Source of the DNA: Halorussus vallis
GTDB taxonomy: Archaea; Halobacteriota; Halobacteria; Halobacteriales; Haladaptataceae
DNA length: 64,000 nt
NCBI RefSeq assembly: GCF_024138165.1
Contig: NZ_CP100001.1
Location: forward strand, 310,001-374,000
Reading direction: 5' to 3'
Positions 51,214 through 59,839 of the stretch are shown one piece after another. How positions within the stretch are numbered: the stretch's first letter is position 1; every line of letters begins with the position of its first letter. The notes below the pieces were generated by a model, which saw nothing but the letters and a program-made list of their open reading frames with translations, did not search any database and had not been told where the DNA came from. A program made the translations under genes and the position numbers.

Positions 51214-52229
51214 TGGACCCGGTCGCCGACCGATGGGCGGCGGCGGGCCGGCGCGGCAAGGTCGGAGCCGCCCTGGTGGTCCTGCTGCTTGCGGCCGTGC
51301 CGCTCGTGACCACGCCCTACATCACCGAAATCGTGCTCACCGGGCTGGTGTTGGTGATGCTCGGCGTCTCGTGGAACATGCTGGCAGGCTACGCGGGTCA
51401 GATATCGCTGGGGCACGCCGCCTTCTTCGGACTCGGGGCGTTCGTCACCGCCTGGCTGGTCTCGCCCAGCGGCGCGGGGTTGCCCGAGAGCATCGCCCAG
51501 CCGGCGCTGGTCGCGATATTCGTCGGCGCGCTCGTCGCCGCGCTGCTCGCGCTGCTGGTCGGCCCGATCATGTTCCGGCTCCGCGGCCACTACTTCGCCA
51601 TCGGAACGCTCGCGCTCGCGACCATCATCCAGCTCATCCTGGTCGACCAGCGCCAGTACACCGGCGGGTCGACGGGCTACTTCATCACCGGCGGTCCCGA
51701 CGACCTCGTGATGTACCTGGTGGCGCTGGCGCTCACGCTGGTGACCGTCGTGGTCACGTACGCGGTGGTCGAGAGCCGACCCGGCCTGGGGATGAAGGCC
51801 ATCCACGACGACGAGAGCGCCGCGAGCAGTCTCGGGGTCAACCCGCTGAAGTACAAGATGTTCGCGTTCGTGCTCTCGTCGTTCTTCGCCGGCCTCGCCG
51901 GCGGGCTCTACGCCCAGTACACCGCGTTCATCAGTCCCGACTCCACGCTCGGCGTCGTCTGGACCATCGACACGCTGGTCGTCGTCATCCTCGGCGGGAT
52001 GGGGACGATGGCCGGCCCGCTCCTCGGGGCGGCGCTGTTCATCGTCCTCGACAACTTCCTCAGCTCCATCGTCGGCGGACTCGCCACGAGCGTCGAGGGC
52101 GCGCTCATCATCCTGTTCGTCATCTTCCTCCCCGGTGGGCTCTACGGGTTCGTCCGCGACCGGACGTCTGACGAGCGGCCGCCGGCCTCCGGCGAACCGT
52201 CGGTCGACGGTCGCTCGTCGGACGACTGA
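51210..52229 (+). CDS. livM: Branched-chain-type ABC importer permease LivM
   Basis: 339 residues with about 9 hydrophobic helices and the LivM block GYAGQISLGHAAFFGLGAFV (residues about 61-80), plus AIHDDESAASSLGVNPLKYK, the EAA-like loop contacting the ATPases. The C-terminus ends in a polar acidic tail. Converges with livF. Confidence 0.93.
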   Translation: MMDPVADRWAAAGRRGKVGAALVVLLLAAVPLVTTPYITEIVLTGLVLVMLGVSWNMLAGYAGQISLGHAAFFGLGAFVTAWLVSPSGAGLPESIAQPALVAIFVGALVAALLALLVGPIMFRLRGHYFAIGTLALATIIQLILVDQRQYTGGSTGYFITGGPDDLVMYLVALALTLVTVVVTYAVVESRPGLGMKAIHDDESAASSLGVNPLKYKMFAFVLSSFFAGLAGGLYAQYTAFISPDSTLGVVWTIDTLVVVILGGMGTMAGPLLGAALFIVLDNFLSSIVGGLATSVEGALIILFVIFLPGGLYGFVRDRTSDERPPASGEPSVDGRSSDD

Positions 52230-52352
52230 GCCGCGCTCTCCCTCGCGTTCGCTCTCTCCGCGGTTGGATTTTTGCGAAGTCGACTCGGTTTCGAGAGAAT
52301 GCGGTCGTTTCTCCGTTTCGCGCCTCGCCTCGAATCTCGACGCCGGCCGAAA

Positions 52353-53057
52353 CTATGCGCCCAGGTAGGAGGCTCTGACCCGCTCGTCGTCGGATAGCTC
52401 CGCGGCCGGGCCGGTCAGCGAGATGCGACCCGACTCCAGGACGTACCCCCGGTCGGCGATGCGGAGGGCGTTCTCGAGGTCCTGTTCGACCAGCAGGACG
52501 GTCGTCCCGGTCTCGTTGATGCGCTCGATGGCGTCGAACACGTCGTCGACGAGCACCGGCGCGAGGCCGAGGCTCGCCTCGTCGAGCAGGATGAGGTCGG
52601 GGTCGCTCATCAGGCCGCGGCCGATGGCGAGCATCTGCTGTTCGCCGCCCGAGAGGGTGCCCGCGCGCTGTTTCATCCGCTCTTGCAACCGCGGGAAGAT
52701 GTCGTACACGTCTTCGAGTCGGTCGTCCATCCCCCGGCGCTTGGCGTAGGCGCCGAGTTTGAGGTTCTCGCGGACCGTGCTGTCGGGGAAGATCTCCCGG
52801 CCTTCCGGGATGTGGGTGATGCCCTTCGGGACGACCTCGTCCTGGGGAAGGTCGGCGATCGACTCGCCGTTGAATCGGATGTCGCCGGCCGTCGGCGCCA
52901 GCGGTCCGCAGATGGTCTTCAACACCGTGGTCTTGCCCGCGCCGTTCGCCCCGAGGAGCGCGACCGTCTCGCCCTCCGTGACGTCGAAGCTCACGTCCCA
53001 GATGACCTGCACGTTTCCGTACGCGACGTCGATCCCGTCGACTTCGAGGAGTGTCAT
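52353..53057 (-). CDS. livF: Branched-chain-type ABC importer ATPase LivF
   Basis: 234 residues with Walker A GANGAGKTT, signature LSGGEQQML, Walker B LILLDEASLGLAP and the LivF feature PEGREIFP. ATG 53057 lies about 30 bases after a TTATACC box; the upstream ATG-like start at 53081 overlaps the promoter and is rejected. It completes the importer with LivG. Confidence 0.93.
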   Translation of the reverse strand: MTLLEVDGIDVAYGNVQVIWDVSFDVTEGETVALLGANGAGKTTVLKTICGPLAPTAGDIRFNGESIADLPQDEVVPKGITHIPEGREIFPDSTVRENLKLGAYAKRRGMDDRLEDVYDIFPRLQERMKQRAGTLSGGEQQMLAIGRGLMSDPDLILLDEASLGLAPVLVDDVFDAIERINETGTTVLLVEQDLENALRIADRGYVLESGRISLTGPAAELSDDERVRASYLGA

Positions 53058-53246
53058 CGTCTGGCACGTAGTATTCGGCACGGCGGTATAAGCCTACCTC
53101 AAGCGGAGCCGCGCCGCATCGCCGAGGTCCGCGGTGTCTGCGTGCGTCGAGGGAGGAACGGAACGGTGACGCGAAAACGGGTGACGTGAAAACGGGAAGC
53201 CAAAAGGAGTGCGAGCACGGAAGCGGAACACGCGCCCGGAGGTGGA

Positions 53247-54794
53247 TTACTCGAAGTGCTCGCTGCGGATTCGTTCGCGCTTGATGGTCCCCGTGTCGGT
53301 TCGGGGGAGCGGTTCGTCGGTGATGGCGTACTCGCGCGGGCGCTTGAAGTCGGCCAGCGAGTCGTTGGCCAGGCAGAACTCCTCGAAGTCGTCCGCGGTG
53401 GCCGACCCGTCGCAGACGACGACCGCGCTGACGACGTTGCCCCAGTGGTCGTCGGCGACGCCCACCACGCACGCCTCCTCGACGGTGTCGTGGTCCTCCA
53501 GCGCCCGCTCGACCTCGGCGGGGTAGACGTTCTCGCCGCCGCTGGTGAACATGTTGTCGACCCGGTCGACGACGTAGAGGTAGCCGTCCTCGTCGACCCG
53601 CGCGACGTCCCGCGTCCGGAGCCAGCCGTCGAAGAAGCTCTTGCGCTCGGCCTCGTCGTTGTCGATGTACCCCTCGGCCATCCCCGGCCCGCGGGCGATG
53701 ATCTCGCCCCGCTCGCCGGGGTCGACCGTCGCGGTCGGGTCGGGGTGTTCGGTGATGGGCGCCGCTTCGACGACCCGAATCTCCCAGGAGAACGATTCCT
53801 TGCCGATGGTGCCGGGGTGGTCGTCCTGAGCCGACGGATGGGCGAACGCCAGGTCCGGACCGGCCTCGGTCATGCCGTAGGTGTTGTAGACGCCCTCGGT
53901 GAGCAGCCGCTTCGTCCGTTCGACGAGTTCAGGGGTGACGATGGCGCCGCCCGTCCGGATGTACGTCAGCGAGTCGACGTCGTAGCCCGCCTCGGCCTGG
54001 ACGTCGTTGAGCGCGGTCAACTGGGTCGGCACCGCGAGCAGTCCGGTCACGGCGTGGTCCTCGATAAGTTCGAGCGCCTCCGTCGGGTCGAAACTGGAGT
54101 GGAGGACGACGGTCGCCCCCGCGAGGAAGTGGGGGTAGAGCCACGCGTCGGAGGTCACCATGTGGTACCAGGGCGTCGTCACGAGCGCGACGTCGGTCTC
54201 GTCGATACCGTGCTCCATCACCACCTGCATCGCGCCGAGCCACATCTGGCGCTGGTCGAACGAGATGGCCTTGGGCACGCTCGTCGTCCCGCTGGTGTAG
54301 AAGACCGCACAATCGTCGGCGACCGGGAGTTCGTCGGCCAGGTCGTCGGCCGCGTCGGCGAGCGCCGCCTCGTAGGAGACGACGTCGTCGCGCTCGACGG
54401 TCGCCTCCCCGGCGTGAAGGCCCACGTCGAACTCGCCGCGGTCGAGCATCTCGACGGCGGTGTCGGCGTTGGCGTCGTCGAACACCAGGCCGCGGGCGCC
54501 CGCCGTCTCCGCCATGGTCACCAGTTCGCCGGCGCGACCCCGGAAGGGGAGTTGGACCGTCTCGACGCCGCGCTTGATGCCGGCGAGCATCGACTCGACC
54601 GCCGGCGGTCCGTTGAGCGCGAGGACGGCGCACGGCACCGAGCCGAGTCGCTCCTGGAGCACGTTCGCCAACCGGGTGGTTCGGCGGTCGAACTCCCGAT
54701 AGGTGAACTCGCGGCCGTCGTCCGTGACGACCGCGGTGTCGCTCCCGTGATTCCGGACCGTCCGCTCGAAGACCCGCCTGTAATCCATGCGCAT
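53247..54794 (-). CDS. ANL-superfamily ligase with altered A3 and A10 motifs, copy B
   Basis: 515 residues, the paralogue of the enzyme at 47320-48870: shared PWYHxVT, SSFDPxE, LLAVPxQL and GVYNTYGxTE blocks. A3 is YTSGTTSVPKAI (residues 166-177) and A10 is PRTDTGTIKR, again without the Lys following Gly. The remaining motifs, including RVDNMFTSGGENVYPAEVE, are normal. A TTTAATAT box about 30 bases upstream supports ATG 54794 or 54788. Activation of an aromatic acid is the contextual guess. Confidence 0.87.
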   Translation of the reverse strand: MRMDYRRVFERTVRNHGSDTAVVTDDGREFTYREFDRRTTRLANVLQERLGSVPCAVLALNGPPAVESMLAGIKRGVETVQLPFRGRAGELVTMAETAGARGLVFDDANADTAVEMLDRGEFDVGLHAGEATVERDDVVSYEAALADAADDLADELPVADDCAVFYTSGTTSVPKAISFDQRQMWLGAMQVVMEHGIDETDVALVTTPWYHMVTSDAWLYPHFLAGATVVLHSSFDPTEALELIEDHAVTGLLAVPTQLTALNDVQAEAGYDVDSLTYIRTGGAIVTPELVERTKRLLTEGVYNTYGMTEAGPDLAFAHPSAQDDHPGTIGKESFSWEIRVVEAAPITEHPDPTATVDPGERGEIIARGPGMAEGYIDNDEAERKSFFDGWLRTRDVARVDEDGYLYVVDRVDNMFTSGGENVYPAEVERALEDHDTVEEACVVGVADDHWGNVVSAVVVCDGSATADDFEEFCLANDSLADFKRPREYAITDEPLPRTDTGTIKRERIRSEHFE

Positions 54795-54918
54795 TGCCAG
54801 TACGTCACAGTTCCTTCAATCGATATTAAAGGTTTTGTCGACCGAAGTCCGGCGGAGGACGGGCGGGTCGCGCGAGCGAGAGCAGGCTTTTTGTCGGTGG
54901 GATTCGAGCGGGTTCACG

Positions 54919-55794
54919 ATGAGCGCGAGTCCGTCACGTCGAACGCTCCGCGGGTTGGCGGCGTACGTTCGGCCCGCGTTCATGCTCCCGGCGGTCGGGA
55001 TGTCGGCTGTCGGCGGGCTGTTGGCCCCGACCTTCGAACCCCTGCCGGCCGCGCTCCACGCGGCGGCGGTCGGCCTCGCGCTGTACGCGGCGCATCTGAA
55101 CGACGGGTACGTCGACGCCCACGTGCGGGGTGAAGAGGAACCGAAGCTGAGTCGCCGGGGGAACCGGTCGGCCGTCGCCGCGACCACCCTCGTTCTCCTG
55201 GTCACGCTCGGCGGACTCGCGGCGACGGCGGGACCCGCCTCCGCGGTCGTCACCGCGCCGCTGTGGCTGCTGGCCGCGTTTCACGCGCCGTACCTCGACG
55301 TTCACCCGCTCACGGTCACGACCGACTACCCCCTCGGAATCGGACTCGTCCTGGTCGGCGGATATCTCGCCCAGGCGACGACGCTCTCGGCGCTCGTCGC
55401 CGCCGTCGCGGTCGTGTTCGTCGTGTTGCTCTCGGGCGTCAAGATCTCGGTCGACCGCCTCGACTACGCCTTCGACCGCTCCATCGGCAAGCGGACGGTG
55501 CCGGTCGCGGTCGGCGAGGAAACCGCGGCCGTCGCCTCTGCCGCCGTCCTGACGTTCGCGTCGGTGCTGGTGGGCGGGTTCGTCACCGTCGGCGTCTTTC
55601 CGCCCGCCGCCGCGACCGCCGCGGCGTTTCCGGCGCTGGCCGGCGTCGCCGGCCTCGCCGTGTCGACGGAACGGGCGGTTCGGTTCCAGATGTTGCTAAC
55701 CTACCCGTTCACCGCGATTCTGGTCGCCGCCTGCTGTACGGCGAGGACCTGCGCGCTCGGCGCGGCGCTCCTCGGCCCGTCGGGTATCGTCTGA
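54919..55794 (+). CDS. UbiA-family prenyltransferase
   Basis: 291 residues with about 8 hydrophobic helices. I choose ATG 54919; the frame is open to 54787 but without protein-like sequence. The two acidic motifs of the family are LNDGYVDAHVRGEE (residues about 58-71) and DRLDYAFDRSIGKRT (about 178-192), which bind Mg-pyrophosphate of the prenyl donor. Acceptors include aromatic rings (quinones) and glycerol phosphates (archaeal lipids); the acceptor cannot be read here. Confidence 0.85.
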   Translation: MSASPSRRTLRGLAAYVRPAFMLPAVGMSAVGGLLAPTFEPLPAALHAAAVGLALYAAHLNDGYVDAHVRGEEEPKLSRRGNRSAVAATTLVLLVTLGGLAATAGPASAVVTAPLWLLAAFHAPYLDVHPLTVTTDYPLGIGLVLVGGYLAQATTLSALVAAVAVVFVVLLSGVKISVDRLDYAFDRSIGKRTVPVAVGEETAAVASAAVLTFASVLVGGFVTVGVFPPAAATAAAFPALAGVAGLAVSTERAVRFQMLLTYPFTAILVAACCTARTCALGAALLGPSGIV

Positions 55795-56021
55795 CCGACG
55801 GCAGAGGGTCGAGTCGCCACGGCACGCCGAGCACGTCGGGCGTCCGCGTTTGTGCCGTCCGGCCGCCTCGTCCTGAGTCGAGTCGTGAAATCGAAGGATT
55901 GACAAGCGATTCGATTGATAGTGAGCGTAGAGTGGCTATGCTAGTTCTGTCGTAATTGGTCGAGCGCTTCAATCGGCGTCCGGCGTCGTTCCGGAAACCG
56001 GAGATTCGGACTGCGAAACAT

Positions 56022-56053
56022 CGGGCGCACGGCCCGGCCGGGCCGTGCGCCCG
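56022..56053. terminator. 32-base perfect palindrome
   Basis: Positions 56022-56037 pair perfectly with 56053-56038. It lies 32 bases downstream of the stop of the gamma-carbonic-anhydrase-like gene on the minus strand. Confidence 0.65.
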
Positions 56054-56084
56054 CGTCTCCGAACTGAGGTTGCGGCGGTGTGGT

Positions 56085-56585
56085 TCAGTCGAGACGTTCG
56101 GACGTCGCTTCGTACCGTTTCGCCAGTTCCGCGTAGTGTGCCGCGGTCGCGGTCGTATCGAGGTCGTCGAGTTCGGCCTTCGGTTCGGCCGGAACCCCCG
56201 TCACGAGCGTCGTGGGCGGCACCTCGGTGCCCTCGGTCACGACCGCTCCGGCCCCGACGACGGCCCCTTCGCCGACCCGGGCGCCGTCGAGGACGACCGC
56301 GTTCATGCCGACGAGCGCGCCCTCGGCGACCGTCGCGTCGTGGACGATGGCGCTGTGTCCGACCGTCGCGTCGGGTTCGAGCGCGGCCGCCTCGTGGAGC
56401 ACGGCGTTGTCCTGGACGTTCGCCCGCGTTCCCACGACGATGCGACCGCTGTCTCCCCGGAGCGTCGCGTTCGGCCAGACGCTGGCGTCGTCCGCCACGA
56501 CGACGTCGCCGATGACGACCGCCGCCTCGTCGACGTAGGCGGAGTCCGCGATTTCCGGAGTCGTACCGTCGAACGACCGTATCAC
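56085..56585 (-). CDS. Gamma-carbonic-anhydrase-family hexapeptide protein
   Basis: 166 residues from the GTG at 56585, which gives the family's usual start (IRSFDGTTPEIADSAYVDE); the frame runs further upstream without homology-like sequence. A left-handed beta-helix of hexapeptide repeats carries all catalytic residues of Cam-type enzymes: Arg43, Asp45, Gln58 and zinc ligands His64, His77 and His82. Carbonic anhydrase activity is therefore plausible, though many YrdA/PaaY-like relatives have other roles. PaaY, a thioesterase of phenylacetate clusters, is a relative, so an aromatic link cannot be excluded. Confidence 0.9.
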   Translation of the reverse strand: MIRSFDGTTPEIADSAYVDEAAVVIGDVVVADDASVWPNATLRGDSGRIVVGTRANVQDNAVLHEAAALEPDATVGHSAIVHDATVAEGALVGMNAVVLDGARVGEGAVVGAGAVVTEGTEVPPTTLVTGVPAEPKAELDDLDTTATAAHYAELAKRYEATSERLD

Positions 56586-56960
56586 GTCTCGGTACTGGCA
56601 GGGGAACCGCCTTGAATCTGTCTCCGCTCGTCGACTCACCGTCGTAGTGCGGTTTCGGTTTCGCCGCGAGAGATTTCGACGCGGCAGTCGTCGAAGAGGA
56701 CCGCGAATTCGGCCGACCCGGACGTCCACCCGCTTTCGGACTCGCTCCTCCGTGACGTCGTCCGTGACGTTCGGAGCGCCGAGCGAAGCGAGGCACGAGA
56801 CTATCCCGCTGAAGCGTTCGCTGAACGTGAGCGTGCAGGGTTTCGAGAACGAGTTAGCAGGGAGCGAACGAGATGGTAGTTGCGTCGTCTAACAGTGTCG
56901 AGAACCTCAACCGTCCCTTCGACCCAAATCACTTACATTCACAGTCTCGAAATCGCGGCC
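56586..56960. other. 375-base region without an intact gene
   Basis: No intact gene is visible. On the minus strand one frame contains GAPNVTDDVTEE-like sequence (about 56740-56790) resembling the C-terminus of the cupin at 57640-58008 (GAPNAKDDAVTEE). Another frame ends in protein-like sequence (EFAVLFDDCRVEISRGETET) near 56640-56710. It looks like decayed gene remnants. The promoter of the broken cupin gene must also lie here. Confidence 0.5.
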
Positions 56961-57436
56961 ATGGAGAAAGTCGCCGTCGAGGAGGTCGACAACGAGCGCA
57001 ACCCGATGAAGATCCACAGCGTCCGGAAACCCGTCTCGCGGGCGCTCGGCACCGACGACTTCGCGATGAACTACTTCAGTTGGAGGCGGGCGAGTCATTC
57101 TCGGGCGGCCTGCACACCCACCACGACTAGGAGGAGGTGTTCTACGTCGAGGAGGGCACTGCGACGTTCGAGGTCGGCCTCGACCGCGAGACGGTGACGG
57201 TCGAATCTGGCGGGTTAATCCGGTTCCCGCCGGGCGAGTTCCAGAAGGGGTACAACGACGCCGAGGAAACCGTCGTCGGATGGGCGCTCGGCGCTCCGGG
57301 CGCGAGCCACGATTGGGACGAACTCCAGTCGCGAGCCTACTGCCCCGACTGCGAGGCCGAGACGACCCAGGACGTCGCGATGGGAGACGGCAGGTTCGAA
57401 CTCACCTGCACCGACTGTGGGACGACCCAGGGCTGA
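56961..57436 (+). pseudogene. Cupin plus zinc-ribbon gene, broken by frameshift and amber codon
   Basis: The first frame from ATG 56961 gives MEKVAVEEVDNERNPMKIHS ... LGTDDFAMNYF, then loses sense near 57078. Deleting the need for one base there restores LEAGESFSGGLHTHHD, followed by an in-frame TAG at 57128-57130 where relatives have Gln (HTHHDQEEVFYVEEG), then the rest: a cupin barrel and a CPDC ... CTDC zinc ribbon at the end. Thus a one-base loss and a C-to-T change separate it from a normal gene. It is either a young pseudogene or, less likely, carries two sequencing errors. Confidence 0.8.
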
Positions 57437-57639
57437 GTCGCAGACGTAAACGAGACGCCTTCCCAGCCGATTCGCTCACTCGCTTCGCTCCCGAAGACGC
57501 CGGTTCGCGCCTACACCCGAGGACGAAGTGTCGAAATGCACCTCGGACGTGGCGCGCTCAGTGGCGGTACGGTTTCATCGGGTTCGTGGCGTAGAAGCGG
57601 AGTCCGGACCCGAACAGAGACGTTCACCGACTCCGGGAT

Positions 57640-58008
57640 TCACTCCTCCGTGACGGCGTCGTCCTTCGCGTTCGGTGCGCCGACCACCAGCACGGTCCCG
57701 GCTTCCTTCGCCTCCAGTTGGCGCCACGATTCGGGCGGAACGACCACGACGTCCCCCGCGTCGAGGTCGAAGGTATCCCGGTCGCCCGCCTCGGACTCGA
57801 CGGTCATCGAGAACTCGCCGTCGACGACGTAGTAGAGTTCCTCCTGTTCGCGCTGGCGGTGTCGGTTGTTGGATTCGCCCGCCTCGAACTCCCAGACGCT
57901 CGGGCGCATCTTCTCCGGGCGGAGTTCGTAGCCCACCGCCTTGAGTCGGGGTTCGACGTCCTCGACCTCGCGCGTTTCGAGGTCCGAGAGGCTGGTCTTC
58001 TCGTACAT
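57640..58008 (-). CDS. Single-domain cupin protein
   Basis: 122 residues. The cupin motif is RHRQREQEELYYVVDGEFSM (residues about 53-72) with VVVPPESWRQ as the second motif; the usual first His pair is RHRQRE, so metal binding may be partial. ATG 58008 overlaps the stop of the upstream dUTPase-fold gene by one base (TGATG), so they are translationally coupled. Function unknown. Confidence 0.8.
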   Translation of the reverse strand: MYEKTSLSDLETREVEDVEPRLKAVGYELRPEKMRPSVWEFEAGESNNRHRQREQEELYYVVDGEFSMTVESEAGDRDTFDLDAGDVVVVPPESWRQLEAKEAGTVLVVGAPNAKDDAVTEE

Positions 58009-58445
58009 CACTCGGCCCCCTCTTCGGGCGACAGCAGCGTCGAGACGCGGGCGTTCTCCTTGATGCGAAGACCTCCGGCGGCGACCGAGAGCGGCACCCG
58101 CCGCAGTTCCTGCACCTCCAGCGTGGGGTGGAACGCGCCGCGCTCGCGGAGTTCGTCGCGGGTCTGGACCGTCAGCCGTCGGTCGGTCGCGAACGACTCG
58201 TTGTACTCTAAGAGGTACTGGCCGCCGTCGAGGTGCCACCATCGGTAGTCGTCGTCCTCGTCGCGCCACTCCTTGTCGTGGGGTTCGAGCCTCGCGTCTT
58301 CGAGTTCGCCGCCGCCGAAGTCGACCCGGCCGGGTTCCGCGATCTCGTAGATTTCGGCCGCCGTCAGGTCGAGGCCGCGCTCGGTCACCTGGGTTTCCTC
58401 GTGGAGCAGGCCCTCCACGAACGTCGTGAGTTCGCTGGGTCGCAT
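58008..58445 (-). CDS. dCTP-deaminase/dUTPase-fold protein
   Basis: 145 residues. The region LDGGQYLLEYNESFATDRRL followed by TVQTRDELRERG resembles the conserved core of dCTP deaminase-like trimers (product-binding beta strands and the R-x-S/L loop), but the second conserved block with the catalytic Glu (GFIDPGFEG-type) is not evident. It could be an inactive or divergent member. It is the first gene of a coupled pair with the cupin gene. Confidence 0.65.
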   Translation of the reverse strand: MRPSELTTFVEGLLHEETQVTERGLDLTAAEIYEIAEPGRVDFGGGELEDARLEPHDKEWRDEDDDYRWWHLDGGQYLLEYNESFATDRRLTVQTRDELRERGAFHPTLEVQELRRVPLSVAAGGLRIKENARVSTLLSPEEGAE

Positions 58446-58503
58446 GGTCCGTGCGGGCTACGAGCGCCACGTCCAAAAGTGTCGTCGCGAACGCGCCCTT
58501 CGT

Positions 58504-58541
58504 CGGCGGCGAGGACCGCCGCGCGGCGGTCCTCGCCGCCG
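58504..58541. terminator. 38-base perfect palindrome
   Basis: Positions 58504-58522 pair perfectly with 58541-58523. It lies 41 bases beyond the stop of the HD-domain gene on the minus strand and about 60 before the dUTPase-fold gene start. A second, weaker GC hairpin follows at about 58540-58575. Confidence 0.7.
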
Positions 58542-58581
58542 GCCCCCACCGCCGGCCGATTCGGGGGCCGGCCCCGAACGT

Positions 58582-59181
58582 CTACTGGGTCTGGCTGTAC
58601 TGCTCGACCCACTCCTGGAGGGTGATGCCCATCGCCGACTGCGTGATGGCGTTCGAAGACGCCGAGTTCGCGCTCTTGACCAGTTCGGCCTCCAGCGTGC
58701 GCTCGGGGACCTCGCCGAGGAAGTGCGGAATCGCGCGCTGGACCGCGAGCGGACAGCCGACCTCGTGGGCCAGCGCGTACCCCGACAGCGAGTGGGGAAT
58801 CGTCTCGGCGGCGTAGGTCGGGTCCGGTTCGAGCAGTTTCTCGTCGTCGACGTGGTCGACGTACTCGTAGCACTTGCCCACGTCGTGGAGCAGGCAGGCC
58901 GCCAGTATCACGTCCTCGTCGGGGTCGGCGCCGTGGAACTCCCGCTGTTCCTCCGCGGATTTCGCCGCGATTCGGGTCACCCCGCGAACGTGCTCGACGT
59001 TGCTCACGTCGTGGATGTTCCAGGCGTAGGGAACGTCGTGGACGTCCCGCCAACCGCCGCGTTCGAGCGCCAGCACCCACGCCTCGACGATCCGCTCGCG
59101 GAGCGACTCGCTCTCGACGTCCTCGATCTCGGGAAACGCCTCGCGCACCTGGGTTTCGTAGTCGGGCCGGTCGCCAGTCAT
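58582..59181 (-). CDS. HD-domain phosphohydrolase
   Basis: 199 residues from ATG 59181. The HD motif is LLHDVGK (His99-Asp100), preceded by metal ligand His64 in VEHVRG and followed by HSLSGYAL and HFLGEVPERT. Such enzymes hydrolyse phosphate from nucleotides or act in signalling. Cytoplasmic. Substrate not known. Confidence 0.87.
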   Translation of the reverse strand: MTGDRPDYETQVREAFPEIEDVESESLRERIVEAWVLALERGGWRDVHDVPYAWNIHDVSNVEHVRGVTRIAAKSAEEQREFHGADPDEDVILAACLLHDVGKCYEYVDHVDDEKLLEPDPTYAAETIPHSLSGYALAHEVGCPLAVQRAIPHFLGEVPERTLEAELVKSANSASSNAITQSAMGITLQEWVEQYSQTQ

Positions 59182-59432
59182 GGGTCGAACGTCTCGGCCG
59201 CGGCACGTAATGGTTCGCGTTTCGGGGGTCGTTCGCGGTCCGAGCGGTCGCGTCTCCGAACGTGGTCGGTGGGCGAGTGAACGGTGGCGAGGTTTTGACG
59301 AGGCGCGCCGGGGCCGACCGCAGCGTTCCGACTCCGTTCGTTCGGCCACTCCACGGGGACGAAACGGACCGGACGACCGAATAACGAGACGGACGACAGA
59401 ACAGCTATATCGTCAAAAGTCCTACAATCAGT

Positions 59433-59803
59433 ATGGTTTCCCGACGAACGTGGGCGCGAATCGTCTTCTTAGGCGAGATTCTGGCGCTTCCGTTCCAACT
59501 GTCCCGTTGCGACGTACCACCGACGAAGACGGCGAACCGGTTCCGCTCTCCCCGCGGTGGCTGGTCGCGGGGATGGGACTGCAGGTCGCCTACACCTGGG
59601 CGTACGACCGCGACATCGGCGACATCCGAACGAAGCGCTTGCGCAGCGTGATAATCGCCGTGTTGTGGGGAATCGTCAGCCTTCGAGTGTTCCCGCGATC
59701 TGAAAGCGTGAGTCGCAACCTCTCGATCGGCGGGAGTTTCGGGGAAGTCGCCTACCGTCTCTGGTACGGGGTACTCCGCCCGCTTCCCGGCGACGACGAC
59801 TGA
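59433..59803 (+). pseudogene. Frameshifted small membrane protein
   Basis: A correct promoter (CTATATC box about 27 bases before ATG 59433) supports the start MVSRRTWARIVFLGEILALP. After about 25 codons the good sequence continues in another frame (DEDGEPVPLSPRWLVAGMGL, then a hydrophobic helix) to 59803. The switch lies somewhere between about 59490 and 59520. The restored protein would be about 120 residues with two hydrophobic segments. Either a recent frameshift or a sequencing error. Confidence 0.6.
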
Positions 59804-59839
59804 GACGCCCCGGCACTCACTCGCCGGTTCCCGCGCTTC

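Noticed and set aside
55889-55916. AATCGAA-N14-TTCGATT inverted repeat after the UbiA-family gene
   Set aside because: Seven-base arms with a long spacer are weak, and no promoter or gene start lies beside it.
56647-56892. An 82-codon plus-strand frame in the gap before the broken cupin
   Set aside because: Arg-rich start with no motif, and it lies over remnants readable on the minus strand.
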